This document shows positions 39,726 to 48,629 of a stretch of DNA of 64,000 nt, piece by piece (within the stretch, counting starts at the first letter, position 1; each line of letters opens with the position of its first letter). The translations under genes were made by a program, and so were the position numbers. Source of the DNA: Maribacter luteus (lineage in GTDB: Bacteria; Bacteroidota; Bacteroidia; Flavobacteriales; Flavobacteriaceae). The notes beneath the pieces were generated by a model, which was given only the letters and a program-made list of their open reading frames with translations, searched no databases and was not told the origin of the DNA. Location: contig NZ_WKJH01000003.1 in assembly GCF_009674825.1 (NCBI RefSeq), forward strand, positions 174,695 to 238,694. Direction: 5' to 3'.

Positions 39726-40724
39726 AGCCATAACGGGAGTGTGATCTGACAACCGTACGTCAAAGTTTTTGTGGGAGGTTATTTCCAATTCAGGATCGGT
39801 CAAGATAAAATCGATACGAAAAGGTAAGAATTTAAAAGTATAAGTATTGCCCAGACCGCTCCCCTTTTCTTGGAACGAATCTTTCATATCACCTTTAATA
39901 GTGGCATAAACACTGGAGAACTGTGTATTGTTGAAATCGCCACATATAATTTTTTTATAGCGTACTTGATTGGCATGTTCTTTAACCAAATTAGCCTGTT
40001 GCTGTTGTTTTTGAAAGGACTTATTCAAGCGATTGAACAATCTATCAGGTGCTTCCCTTTTAAATGAACGCGGCCTTACTTTATAGGATTGTAGATGAAT
40101 GTTATAAACCCTTAAAGTATCTGTTCCCTTCAAAATATCTGCATAAATACCATCATTGGCCGAATCGGGGAAATTAAATGCCCCCTTATTGATAATAGGA
40201 TATTTTGAAAAAATAGTTTGTGGACTTTTGTCTGACTCATTTGGTATAATAAATCTATACGGGTAATGATTAAACTTTTTCCTAATTCTACTATCAAATT
40301 CCTGAAGGCATAAGATATCTGCATTTTGCCGATTAATGAAATTGATGATTCTTTCTTTTGGTATAGGATTTCTCATCCCTTCGATACCATTAAATCCCCC
40401 AACATTAAATGTCAATATTTTTATATCTCCTTCTCCAAGTTCGTCATAGGCATCGAAAATCTTAAAAAATGAATCTTGGGTAAAGTATCCGAACAAGAGT
40501 ATCAAAATCGGTAAAAGTATTTGTCTTTTTCCCTTAAGCGCCCAATACACAAGAAAAAACGCATTGGTCACAACCAAATAGGGAAGGAAAAGACTGGGAA
40601 ATGTAAGGAAGGAGAAAACACCCCAACTTATAAAATGCGAAATACATGCAAGTAGCATGAACAAAGCCGCTAGGACATTTAAGAAAAATACCAGTTTGTT
40701 GAACTTACTAAGACCTTTTCCCAA
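39705..40724 (-). CDS. Endonuclease/exonuclease/phosphatase family membrane protein
   Basis: 339 residues. Two or three N-terminal membrane helices (1 to ~95) anchor a DNase I-like EEP domain with LTFNVGGFNG, LCLQEFDS, ICGDFNNTQ and LSDHTPVMA, i.e. all catalytic blocks. The fold is shared by nucleases, sphingomyelinases and phosphoinositide phosphatases, so the substrate cannot be named. It lies 2 bases after the rhomboid gene in the ribH-to-EEP operon. Confidence 0.82.
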   Translation of the reverse strand: MGKGLSKFNKLVFFLNVLAALFMLLACISHFISWGVFSFLTFPSLFLPYLVVTNAFFLVYWALKGKRQILLPILILLFGYFTQDSFFKIFDAYDELGEGDIKILTFNVGGFNGIEGMRNPIPKERIINFINRQNADILCLQEFDSRIRKKFNHYPYRFIIPNESDKSPQTIFSKYPIINKGAFNFPDSANDGIYADILKGTDTLRVYNIHLQSYKVRPRSFKREAPDRLFNRLNKSFQKQQQQANLVKEHANQVRYKKIICGDFNNTQFSSVYATIKGDMKDSFQEKGSGLGNTYTFKFLPFRIDFILTDPELEITSHKNFDVRLSDHTPVMASFRLKE

Positions 40725-40726
40725 AA

Positions 40727-41599
40727 TTAATCCTCTTTACCGGCTTGAAACAAAAAATCCTTTTCATCTTTCGACAGGCTTTCGTAACCTGATTTACTGA
40801 TCTTATCCAAAATGGTATCTATCTTTCGCTGATGGCTTTCCTTCTTATACTTTTTACTCGCAGAAGTTGTTTTGGTACTGCGATAAACAGTTTTCATTGG
40901 CGCCTTTTTCTCGGACTTTTTAAATAGATTTATAACACTATCTACCATTTTGGAAAATCCTTCACCAATGTCTTTACCGTTCAATAATTGTCGGGCATAG
41001 ACATACCCCAACAAGGCTCCTCCCAAATGCGCAAAGTTACCGCCCGGATTCATACCCATTGATAATTGCACCAAATCCATGACAACGATAAACGCCCCTA
41101 AATACCATAGTTTAAGATTAAAGAAAATCAATCTGACCTCCTGGTTGGGAATATAAGCACATATAAAGATCAATATGGCCCTTACCCCTGCGGAAGCTCC
41201 AATCAATGCGGCATTGACCTTAAAAAACGCCGGAAAAACATTATAACCGACCATAAAGAACAGTCCACCCAATATAACGCCCAAAAAATAAACATTCAAA
41301 AACCTTCTTCCGTTGAACAAGTTTAAAAATATGCGTCCCACATAATACAGCACCAGCATATTCCAGAAAATATGGCCAATCCCTGCATGAAAAAAGGAAT
41401 AAGTAACAAGCGACCATGGTTGCATTAAAAAATCGAAAAAATCTTTGGGCAACTGAAACCATTGCACTAGAATGTCTGGGTTTGTTCGGAACAATAACGT
41501 AAACAATCCGTTTACGATGAATACCAAAACATTAACCACGATCAATTTCTCCGCAATGGACAATCTGGCATAATGATATCTTAAATTACCTGTATTCAT
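40727..41599 (-). CDS. Rhomboid family intramembrane serine protease (second copy)
   Basis: 290 residues from the ATG at 41599, just past the stop of the other rhomboid; an upstream TTG at 41611 is unlikely. Six membrane helices; the catalytic serine is in LIGASAGV and the histidine in FAHLGGALLG. A ~75-residue basic cytosolic tail (SKKYKKES, ISKSGYESLSKDEKDFLFQ) is the flavobacterial C-terminal extension. It is a tandem partner of the next gene with low similarity to it. Confidence 0.85.
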   Translation of the reverse strand: MNTGNLRYHYARLSIAEKLIVVNVLVFIVNGLFTLLFRTNPDILVQWFQLPKDFFDFLMQPWSLVTYSFFHAGIGHIFWNMLVLYYVGRIFLNLFNGRRFLNVYFLGVILGGLFFMVGYNVFPAFFKVNAALIGASAGVRAILIFICAYIPNQEVRLIFFNLKLWYLGAFIVVMDLVQLSMGMNPGGNFAHLGGALLGYVYARQLLNGKDIGEGFSKMVDSVINLFKKSEKKAPMKTVYRSTKTTSASKKYKKESHQRKIDTILDKISKSGYESLSKDEKDFLFQAGKED

Positions 41600-41601
41600 T
41601 T

Positions 41602-42345
41602 CTAATTCCAACGATTATTATTGAACTGGTTTTTCTTCCAGTACCACATCATAATAAATCCGGCTATAGCTCCCCCAACATGGGCGAAATGGGCTATGCC
41701 TTGACCAAAAATACCATAACCGGTTACCCCGGAGAAAAGATCCAAAGCGATTAAAACCGGAATAAATATTTTCGCTTTAATGGGTATGGGCAAGAAAATA
41801 AGAAACAGTTCACTGTTAGGGTACGACATACCAAACGCCACCAAAACCCCATAAATGGCTCCTGAAGCACCGACTGCGGGAGTATTATAAGCACTAAGGA
41901 AATTATCAATCGTACTTTTCGAAGCAATATCATACCATGCCGGACTATATTGCCCTCCAGAAATAATCTCCATAACCTGGCTTTTTGCAATCCCTGAATT
42001 CACCAAAGCTTGCATACCTTCATTAAAATAATAATAATTCACACCTGTATGGATCAATGCAGCCCCTAATCCTGCCGAAAAATAAAAAAACAGGAATTTG
42101 TTCCTACCCCACATACGTTCCAAAGGTGTTCCAAACGCCCAAAGCGCATACATATTGAACCCAATATGCGCTATACCGCCATGCATGAACATGTGGGTGA
42201 CCAATTGCCATAATCCAAAATTCCCATTCTTTGGAAACCAAAGGGAAAACCATTCGTACATCTGATCCCCGTAAAGCGAAGTGGCCACGAAAAAAAGTAC
42301 ATTTATTATCAATAAATGCTTTATAGCATCTGTTATCCTTCCCAT
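41602..42345 (-). CDS. Rhomboid family intramembrane serine protease (first copy)
   Basis: 247 residues, six or seven membrane helices. Catalytic serine in VGASGAIYG and histidine in FAHVGGAIAGF; the HMFMHGGIAHIGFNMYALW stretch is the oxyanion/HxxxHxxxN region. It cleaves membrane-embedded substrates; targets are unknown. It directly follows mutL and precedes the second rhomboid, an order typical of flavobacteria. Confidence 0.88.
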   Translation of the reverse strand: MGRITDAIKHLLIINVLFFVATSLYGDQMYEWFSLWFPKNGNFGLWQLVTHMFMHGGIAHIGFNMYALWAFGTPLERMWGRNKFLFFYFSAGLGAALIHTGVNYYYFNEGMQALVNSGIAKSQVMEIISGGQYSPAWYDIASKSTIDNFLSAYNTPAVGASGAIYGVLVAFGMSYPNSELFLIFLPIPIKAKIFIPVLIALDLFSGVTGYGIFGQGIAHFAHVGGAIAGFIMMWYWKKNQFNNNRWN

Positions 42346-44202
42346 CTAAATAAATTTTTTATCAATATCATTTTCGGTAATGGTCACATATACCGGTTTG
42401 TTAAACGGACTCCATCGAGATTCCTTACAAGCGAATAAATCATTAACCAATGCCAATTGTGAGGTGTTGTTCAACACTTCCCCCGTTTTAACCGATAAAG
42501 TCTTTGCCAAGGTCTTCGCCAATATATCGGTTTGGGAAAAACTATCCTCGGTAACCTGCAATTGGAAATCGGAAATCAATTGATCCAAAACCATGCCAAC
42601 CTCACTCTCCGATACTAAAGGAGGTACACCGGTTATACGTACTTCTTCCCCATTAATATGTGAAAATATAAAACCAATACTTGTTAAACTATCTTTTATT
42701 TCCTTCAAAATATCAATATCGCTCTTTGAAAAGGATAATTGCAAGGGAAACAACAATTGTTGGCTTACCGCTTCATTCACGGTTATATTCTTTAAAAACT
42801 GCTCATAAAGCACCCTTTGATGGGCCCTACTCTGATCAATGACCACCATACCTGATTTAATAGTAGTGACAATATATTTTCTTCTCAATTGAAAAGTAGT
42901 GGCAATAGATTCCAGACTTTCTTGATGTGACTCAAAAAAACTACCTGTATTGGATTCAGATTCGAATTTTACACTGCTGAAACCATCATCCTGGCCAACC
43001 TTGGACTCCAACCCCACATATAAATTCTCCCATCCTTCGGTATTCTGTTTTTTATAGGATTTAGTTCCCGCAGGTTTTGTCGAATTTGCAACTTCTTGAA
43101 AAGGATTGAATGCCCTATCTACGCTTACGTTAGGCTGTACGGCATTCTTATCCCTGTAATTGTATGGGGTTTCCAGGTTCTGATCCTGATCAAAATCCAG
43201 CGCAGGTACAACGTTGAACTGTCCCAAACTGTGTTTTATAGTGGATCTTAGAATGGCATATAAGGTATGCTCATCATCAAACTTAACTTCTGTTTTCGTT
43301 GGATGTATATTGATATCGATAGATGCCGGGTCAACATCCAAATAAAGGAAATACCCCGGATAGGAATCCGATTTTATCAAACCTTCAAATGCTGCCAATA
43401 CCGCATGATGTAAATACGGACTTTTTATAAATCGGTTGTTTACAAAGAAAAACTGCTCTCCCCTACTTCTCTTGGCAAATTCAGGTTTATTTATGAAACC
43501 CGATATTTTGACCACCTGCGTCTCTTCATTTACTGGCACCAATTTCTCATTGGTCTTACTGCCGAAAATATGCACGATCCTTTGCCTTTGGTTCGCCTTT
43601 GGCAAATTAAAAAGCTCACTACCGTTATTATAAAAATTAAAGGCGATATTCGGATGGGCCATGGCTACCCGATGAAATTCATCTGTAATGTGCCGTAGTT
43701 CAACCTGATTCGATTTGAGAAAATTACGTCTGGCGGGAATATTGAAAAACAAGTTCTTAACCGACATTGAGGTGCCCTTAGGGGCCACACAAACTTCTTG
43801 GAACTTTATCTCACTGCCTTCTATTCGTAAATGGGTCGCCATTTCATCCTGTTCGGGCTTTGTCTGCACTTCAACATGGGCTATTGCCGCTATTGATGCC
43901 AAGGCTTCACCCCTAAACCCTTTGGTGTTTAAACGGAAAAGGTCTTCGGCCTTTTGTATTTTGGAAGTAGCGTGCCTTTCGAAACCCATTCGGGCATCGG
44001 TCGGAGACATCCCTATTCCGTCATCAATGACCTGAATAAGGTTCTTACCACCATCCTTTATAATAAGTTTTATAGAATCTGCACCGGCGTCTATGGCATT
44101 TTCCAATAATTCCTTGACTACGGATGCGGGTCGTTGTACCACCTCACCTGCTGCAATCTGATTAGCAACATGGTCGGGTAAAAGTTTAATGATATCTGCC
44201 AT
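42346..44202 (-). CDS. mutL: DNA mismatch repair protein MutL
   Basis: 618 residues. The GHKL ATPase has ENAIDAGAD, DDGIGM and TKGFRGEALASIA; the C-terminal dimerisation domain is present. The usual endonuclease motif DQHAxxE reads VIDQSRAHQRVLYE, so the metal-ligand histidine and glutamate are replaced, and nicking activity is doubtful. It coordinates MutS with downstream repair enzymes. It shares a base with the gene before it. Confidence 0.93.
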   Translation of the reverse strand: MADIIKLLPDHVANQIAAGEVVQRPASVVKELLENAIDAGADSIKLIIKDGGKNLIQVIDDGIGMSPTDARMGFERHATSKIQKAEDLFRLNTKGFRGEALASIAAIAHVEVQTKPEQDEMATHLRIEGSEIKFQEVCVAPKGTSMSVKNLFFNIPARRNFLKSNQVELRHITDEFHRVAMAHPNIAFNFYNNGSELFNLPKANQRQRIVHIFGSKTNEKLVPVNEETQVVKISGFINKPEFAKRSRGEQFFFVNNRFIKSPYLHHAVLAAFEGLIKSDSYPGYFLYLDVDPASIDINIHPTKTEVKFDDEHTLYAILRSTIKHSLGQFNVVPALDFDQDQNLETPYNYRDKNAVQPNVSVDRAFNPFQEVANSTKPAGTKSYKKQNTEGWENLYVGLESKVGQDDGFSSVKFESESNTGSFFESHQESLESIATTFQLRRKYIVTTIKSGMVVIDQSRAHQRVLYEQFLKNITVNEAVSQQLLFPLQLSFSKSDIDILKEIKDSLTSIGFIFSHINGEEVRITGVPPLVSESEVGMVLDQLISDFQLQVTEDSFSQTDILAKTLAKTLSVKTGEVLNNTSQLALVNDLFACKESRWSPFNKPVYVTITENDIDKKFI

Positions 44203-44501
44203 TATCGCTTATAGAATATGGAGATGTCAAAATCGATTATATACAGGAAAACAAGTATCAAAACCGCCAAAATTATAATTAAACGCATCTTCATATTACG
44301 GTCTCCCTCGGTTTTCATATCATCGATGGCCGAATTGAACTTACCTTTGATTCCCCTCGGGGTATCTACGGTACTACGGAACTTATCGAACTTCGATTCT
44401 ATTTTAAAAGGGTTTCCTTTACCCTTATCATCATAGAAACGAGGTTTATAGTCGTACTTTCTATTCTTACTGATTCTTGTAAATTTCTTTAGAATACCCA
44501 T
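44202..44501 (-). CDS. Small single-pass membrane protein between ribH and mutL
   Basis: 99 residues from the ATG at 44501 (MGILKKFTRISKNRKYDYKPRFYDD). A very basic, Arg/Lys/Tyr-rich cytosolic part is followed by one membrane helix near the C-terminus (IIILAVLILVFLYII). Homologues are often labelled riboflavin synthase subunit beta, apparently because of their position next to ribH; nothing in the sequence resembles that enzyme. Function unknown. Confidence 0.75.
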   Translation of the reverse strand: MGILKKFTRISKNRKYDYKPRFYDDKGKGNPFKIESKFDKFRSTVDTPRGIKGKFNSAIDDMKTEGDRNMKMRLIIILAVLILVFLYIIDFDISIFYKR

Positions 44502-44624
44502 TGTTTTCAAAGTTACTTAAAATCAAAAAAAATGCGGTATAGGTATTCCCAAAATTTGTTAACAGCCTAAAAATGGGAAATTGCCGGAATTTATTTTTGG
44601 TAGTAGGTAGTAAAACATGGAACC

Positions 44625-45107
44625 TTATTGGCCCAAAACAGCCATTTTTATAGCTGCAACAGCCGCCTCTGCACCTTTGTTACCATGTTTGCCACCACTA
44701 CGGTCAATGGCTTGTTGCATGTTGTTATCGGTAAGTACACAAAAGATAACAGGTGTGTCGTGCAAGACATTCAAATCCTTTATACCTTGGGCCGTGGCAC
44801 TGCAAACAAAATCAAAATGTTTGGTTTCACCTTGTATTACACTACCTATGGCAATGACCGCATCTACCTGCTGGGTTTCGATCATTTTTTTTGAACCATA
44901 AGTAAGTTCAAAGCTACCGGGCACATTCCAACGAATGATATTTTCTTTAATAGCCCCGCAATCGACCAAGGCTTCTAACGCCCCTTCATACAGACCCTCG
45001 GTAATTTGGGAATTCCATTCAGAAACAACGATCCCAAAGCGAAGGTTTTTCGCATTTGGGATCGTTGCTTTATCGTATTCGGATAAATTCTTATTCTCTG
45101 TAGCCAT
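44625..45107 (-). CDS. ribH: 6,7-dimethyl-8-ribityllumazine synthase
   Basis: 160 residues. Conserved parts are FGIVVSEWNSQIT, VPGSFEL, AIGSVIQGETKHFDFV (with the catalytic His) and the C-terminal RSGGKHGNKGAEAA. It condenses the ribityl-uracil intermediate with the butanone phosphate to form the riboflavin precursor and assembles as a capsid-like oligomer. The ATG shares one base with the upstream TPR gene's stop. Confidence 0.93.
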   Translation of the reverse strand: MATENKNLSEYDKATIPNAKNLRFGIVVSEWNSQITEGLYEGALEALVDCGAIKENIIRWNVPGSFELTYGSKKMIETQQVDAVIAIGSVIQGETKHFDFVCSATAQGIKDLNVLHDTPVIFCVLTDNNMQQAIDRSGGKHGNKGAEAAVAAIKMAVLGQ

Positions 45108-45874
45108 TAATTTGTGCTTTTGGCCATTGCTATAAAAGCATCAATGGTATTGGCGGCATCTGATTTAGGAAACTCGTCCTTTATTCTCTGAAAATATTTC
45201 AAGGCCTTATCGTTTTGCTTCAATTCCAAAGCCGTAACTCCGGATTTATAGAGGAATTTAGGTGTGGTAAAGTCATTATTACTATGTTTGACCGCACTTT
45301 CATAATAGCCCAAGGCATCCTCAGGTTGTTCCAATTGCATGAACGCATCTCCCAATCCACCTTTCGCAAGGGCCCCTAAAATAGCGTCATCGGAAGAGAA
45401 TTTTTCCAAATGATCAATTGCTTCCTGATAATTGTTCATATCCAAATAAGCCATTCCAGCAGAATAATTAGCCAAATTGGCCGCTTTTGTACCGGAATAT
45501 TCTTCAATGATATCCAAGAAACCATATTTACCCTCTGCACCGTTCAATGCCAAGCTATATAAAGAATCTTTTGCTGTGGTGGTATTCAGGGCTTGTTCAA
45601 AATATTGTTGTGGATATAACAACTCATTGGTCGCTTCGGCATCCTTAGGTTTTTGAATAAATTGGATATATGCCAAATAACCCAAAACGGCAACGGCAAT
45701 GAGACCAATGACCCCTAGGATGTAATTCTGGTTTTTGGAAACCCACTCCTCGGTTTTCGAAGCACTTTCGTCCAAGGTACTGAACACCTCGGCCGTTGTA
45801 CTTTCCTGTTCATCGAATTTTTGCTCTTCAACTTTATTTTTAGGTTTGTAACCCCTCTTTTTATATGTTGCCAT
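45107..45874 (-). CDS. Membrane-anchored tetratricopeptide-repeat protein
   Basis: 255 residues. A basic/acidic cytosolic N-terminus (~50) and one membrane helix (about 52-70, YILGVIGLIAVAVLGYLAYI) are followed by three to four TPR units in the periplasm, e.g. AKGGLGDAFMQLEQPEDALGYYE. The architecture resembles YfgM/BamD-type assembly helpers. It heads the ribH-mutL operon. Partner unknown. Confidence 0.8.
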   Translation of the reverse strand: MATYKKRGYKPKNKVEEQKFDEQESTTAEVFSTLDESASKTEEWVSKNQNYILGVIGLIAVAVLGYLAYIQFIQKPKDAEATNELLYPQQYFEQALNTTTAKDSLYSLALNGAEGKYGFLDIIEEYSGTKAANLANYSAGMAYLDMNNYQEAIDHLEKFSSDDAILGALAKGGLGDAFMQLEQPEDALGYYESAVKHSNNDFTTPKFLYKSGVTALELKQNDKALKYFQRIKDEFPKSDAANTIDAFIAMAKSTN

Positions 45875-45894
45875 TGGTAATTTTATTAATCGCG

Positions 45895-45946
45895 CAAAAA
45901 TAAAGTTTTTATTGAAATCCGAAGCGGTATTTATTCGTTATTTTTG
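45895..45946. promoter_or_regulatory. Divergent promoter pair for the TPR-ribH-mutL operon and recF
   Basis: Minus strand: TATTTTTG at 45902-45895, 20 bases before the TPR start. Plus strand: TATTTTTG at 45939-45946, preceded by TTG at 45912-45914 with a long 24-base spacer. Both -7 elements match the TAnnTTTG consensus exactly. Confidence 0.5.
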
Positions 45947-45998
45947 ATATTTTGCAAGATACCCTTGTTCCACTTTTTAAAAAACCGAGGTTTCCATA

Positions 45999-47084
45999 AT
46001 GTTTCTTAAGAGATTATCGCTCATCAATTATAAGAATTTTGACACACAGACATTTGATTTCGACGTAAAGATCAATTGCTTTGTTGGCCCTAATGGAATT
46101 GGGAAAACCAATGCCTTGGATGCCATTTACCATCTGACCTTTGGCAAAGGTTATTTTAATCCCGTAGCCACCCAAAACATTAAACACGGGGAAGAATTTT
46201 TCGTTATTGAGGGTGAATTCGAAAAATCGGATCGGGAGGAAAAAATTGTTTGCAGCCTTAAAAAAGGCATGAAAAAAATCATAAAACGAAACGGAAAAGC
46301 CTATGATCGCCTGTCGGACCATATTGGGTTATTGCCCTTGGTCATTATATCACCGGCAGACCGGGATCTGATCATTGAAGGTAGCGATACACGTAGAAAA
46401 TTCATTGACGGGGTCATTTCACAATCTGACAAAGAGTACTTACAGACACTTATAAAATATAACAAGGTGCTGCTACAGCGTAACTCCTTACTGAAATACT
46501 TTGTGGCCAACCGCACTTTTGATCAAGCCACCCTACAGGTCTATGACGAACAATTAAACACCTACGGCACAAAAATATTCAACAAGCGCCAAAAATTCAT
46601 TGAGGCATTTATACCTATTTTCAAGGAACAATACAATGCCATTTCCGGCGGTAATGAAGAGGTAATGTTGAATTATGACAGCAAGTTACAACAGAAAGAC
46701 CTACTCACATTATTGTCCGAGAGCCTGGAAAAGGACCGTATATTACAGTATACATCCGTAGGGATACATAAAGACGATCTGAGTTTTGAGATTACTGGCC
46801 ACCCCATTAAAAAATTCGGCAGTCAAGGCCAACAGAAATCGTTTTTGATCGCTCTTAAATTCGCCCAGTTCCATTTTATAAAAGAGCAGGCCAAAACCAC
46901 TCCGATCCTTTTATTGGATGATATTTTTGATAAGTTGGATGAAAATCGGGTCGCCCACATTGTAGGCCTTGTTGACAATGAGAATTTTGGTCAGATCTTT
47001 ATCAGTGACACCCACGCCGAACGCACCGAAAACATTATTAAGAACATACATCAATCTTACAAAATATTTAAACTGGAATCATGA
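45999..47084 (+). CDS. recF: DNA replication/repair protein RecF
   Basis: 361 residues. Walker A GPNGIGKT at 30-37, ABC-like signature GSQGQQKS, and Walker [15 protein letters not shown]. Full length for RecF, an SMC-like ATPase that loads RecA at gaps. The next gene overlaps by 4 bases (ATGA), so the three genes recF-lipoprotein-DUF721 form an operon. Confidence 0.93.
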   Translation: MFLKRLSLINYKNFDTQTFDFDVKINCFVGPNGIGKTNALDAIYHLTFGKGYFNPVATQNIKHGEEFFVIEGEFEKSDREEKIVCSLKKGMKKIIKRNGKAYDRLSDHIGLLPLVIISPADRDLIIEGSDTRRKFIDGVISQSDKEYLQTLIKYNKVLLQRNSLLKYFVANRTFDQATLQVYDEQLNTYGTKIFNKRQKFIEAFIPIFKEQYNAISGGNEEVMLNYDSKLQQKDLLTLLSESLEKDRILQYTSVGIHKDDLSFEITGHPIKKFGSQGQQKSFLIALKFAQFHFIKEQAKTTPILLLDDIFDKLDENRVAHIVGLVDNENFGQIFISDTHAERTENIIKNIHQSYKIFKLES

Positions 47085-47500
47085 AGCGAATTTTATTTTT
47101 CGGTATCATATTGATACTTTCATCATGTAAAGAAAAAGTCTCGCCCGAAGATCTAACCTTATTGAACGGTTACTGGGAAATAGAACAGGTTAACTTGCCG
47201 AATGGCGAGACCAAGGCATATTCGGTAAATACCACCGTTGATTATATTCAAATTAAAGATCTTTCAGGATTCAGGAAAAAGGTATATCCCCAACTCGATG
47301 GAACCTATGACACTTCCAACGATTCGGAACATTTCGAATTGATAGAAAAACCGGAGGGATATGAATTTCATTACAAAACCGAATTGAGTGAATGGACAGA
47401 AAAACTCAATTCATTACAGGCGGATTCATTTTCAGTTACAAACACTGACAATATTACTTATACCTATAAACGTTTTCAACCCATAAACGTTCAAAAATAA
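47081..47500 (+). CDS. Lipocalin-like lipoprotein
   Basis: 139 residues with a lipoprotein signal ([13 protein letters not shown], lipid-acceptor Cys near 16). The remaining domain opens with [11 protein letters not shown], as in small lipocalin-like proteins of Bacteroidota. Probably anchored in the periplasm or outer membrane. Conserved position between recF and the DUF721 gene; role unknown. Confidence 0.7.
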   Translation: MKRILFFGIILILSSCKEKVSPEDLTLLNGYWEIEQVNLPNGETKAYSVNTTVDYIQIKDLSGFRKKVYPQLDGTYDTSNDSEHFELIEKPEGYEFHYKTELSEWTEKLNSLQADSFSVTNTDNITYTYKRFQPINVQK

Positions 47501-47796
47501 TGACAGCACAAAAAAAAGACAACGTACCATTACGCGACGCCCTTAATGATTTTATACAGAAGAACAAACTTCAGAAAGGCATTGACAAAGTGAATGCCCG
47601 TGAAGCTTGGGTAAATTTAATGGGTAATGGTGTAAACAATTATACTACGGCCATTGAACTTCGTAATGAGACACTATATGTTTCCTTATCCTCATCGGTT
47701 TTGCGTGAAGAGTTGAGTTTGGGGAAATCTAAAATAGTACAAATGTTGAATGAGGAACTCGGAAAAGACCTTGTCAAGAAAATAATACTGCGATAA
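47500..47796 (+). CDS. DUF721/DciA-like protein
   Basis: 98 residues. The segments LRDALNDFI, VNAREAWVNLMG and LREELSLGKSKIVQMLNEELG match the DUF721 family. In other phyla DUF721 proteins (DciA) help load the replicative helicase, and the position after recF fits a replication link. The short length is normal for Bacteroidota. Confidence 0.8.
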   Translation: MTAQKKDNVPLRDALNDFIQKNKLQKGIDKVNAREAWVNLMGNGVNNYTTAIELRNETLYVSLSSSVLREELSLGKSKIVQMLNEELGKDLVKKIILR

Positions 47797-47800
47797 AAGA

Positions 47801-47846
47801 AAAACCTGCAAGGAAATACCATTAAATTGGTATCCCTGCAGGTTTT
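47801..47846. terminator. Bidirectional terminator between the recF operon and ndk
   Basis: A long stem: 47801-47810 and 47814-47820 pair with 47829-47846, interrupted by small internal mismatches, A-rich on the left and T-rich on the right. It serves the two convergent genes. Confidence 0.8.
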
Positions 47847-47871
47847 ATTTGAATTTAAAAGTCTTCTGGGT

Positions 47872-48291
47872 TTAGTAAACTTCCCTTCCTGAAAAATGAA
47901 AAGCACCTTCTATTGCTGCATTTTCATCACTATCCGATCCATGCACCGCATTTTCCGAAATACTGGTAGCAAACATTTTACGAATGGTACCTTCTGCAGC
48001 TTCGGCCGGATTGGTGGCACCGATTAAAGCCCTAAAATCCTCAACGGCATTTTCCTTTTCCAAAATAGCGGCTACGATAGGACCCCGGGTCATAAATTGG
48101 ACCAAATCAGCAAAAAACGGACGTTCATTATGTATTTCATAAAATTTTTCAGCATCGCCCTTGCTCAACTGGGTAAATTTCATGGCTACGATTTTGAATC
48201 CCGCAGAATTGATTTTCTCAAGGATGGCTCCAATGTGTCCTTTTTCAACCGCATCGGGTTTGATCATCGTAAAAGTTCTATTTGTTGTCAT
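47872..48291 (-). CDS. ndk: Nucleoside diphosphate kinase
   Basis: 139 residues. [12 protein letters not shown] at the start and the active-site histidine in [13 protein letters not shown] are intact. It balances nucleoside triphosphates by a phospho-histidine mechanism. On the minus strand a TATTTTTG element (48315-48308) lies 16 bases before the ATG and is a likely -7 box. Confidence 0.95.
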   Translation of the reverse strand: MTTNRTFTMIKPDAVEKGHIGAILEKINSAGFKIVAMKFTQLSKGDAEKFYEIHNERPFFADLVQFMTRGPIVAAILEKENAVEDFRALIGATNPAEAAEGTIRKMFATSISENAVHGSDSDENAAIEGAFHFSGREVY

Positions 48292-48361
48292 TTTTAAAAA
48301 ATTTTGTCAAAAATACGTTTAATTCCCAAAAATCCTAAAGCTACTTAAATTAATATGATTG

Positions 48362-48553
48362 CTACATTTGAGCCAGCAAATGGCCTTGCCTCCAAAACAT
48401 TACCCATAAATGATTGGTTTCATCATGTAGGTTGCAAGAACCAAAAGCTACGATGAATGTATCGGGGTCGGAAATATGAAGACCGAATCCCTGTTTTGGT
48501 TTGCAACTTACCAAAAGTAAGCTTACCACTAAAAGGAAAAGAAATCGATTCAT
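48362..48553 (-). pseudogene. Truncated, frameshifted PhoD-like lipoprotein remnant
   Basis: 63 codons: a lipoprotein signal (LVVSLLLVSCK) then FIVAFGSCNLHDETNHLW, which is the start of alkaline-phosphatase-D-like proteins (usually ...FGSCNKxxxxxxLWxDIL). After the W at codon ~49 this frame goes astray to a stop, but the next frame continues GNVLEARP, similar to the expected NVLEARPD-type continuation. So a one-base shift and loss of the remaining ~300 codons explain it. The rest of the gene is absent. Confidence 0.6.
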
Positions 48554-48589
48554 TTTCTAGATGGACTTATACTATGTAAAAATAGGTCA

Positions 48590-48624
48590 TTGTGATGAAA
48601 GTCCATGCTATATTACTATATTTG
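48590..48624 (+). promoter_or_regulatory. Candidate promoter of the DHH phosphoesterase gene
   Basis: TATATTTG at 48617-48624 matches TAnnTTTG and ends 5 bases before the ATG at 48630; a TTG lies at 48590-48592 (24-base spacer). The position supports the start at 48630 rather than an earlier ATG. Confidence 0.45.
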
Positions 48625-48629
48625 GTGGC

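Noticed and set aside
44202..44501. Riboflavin synthase subunit, a label often attached to this gene
   Set aside because: A basic tail plus one membrane helix bears no similarity to the enzyme; only its position beside ribH explains the label.
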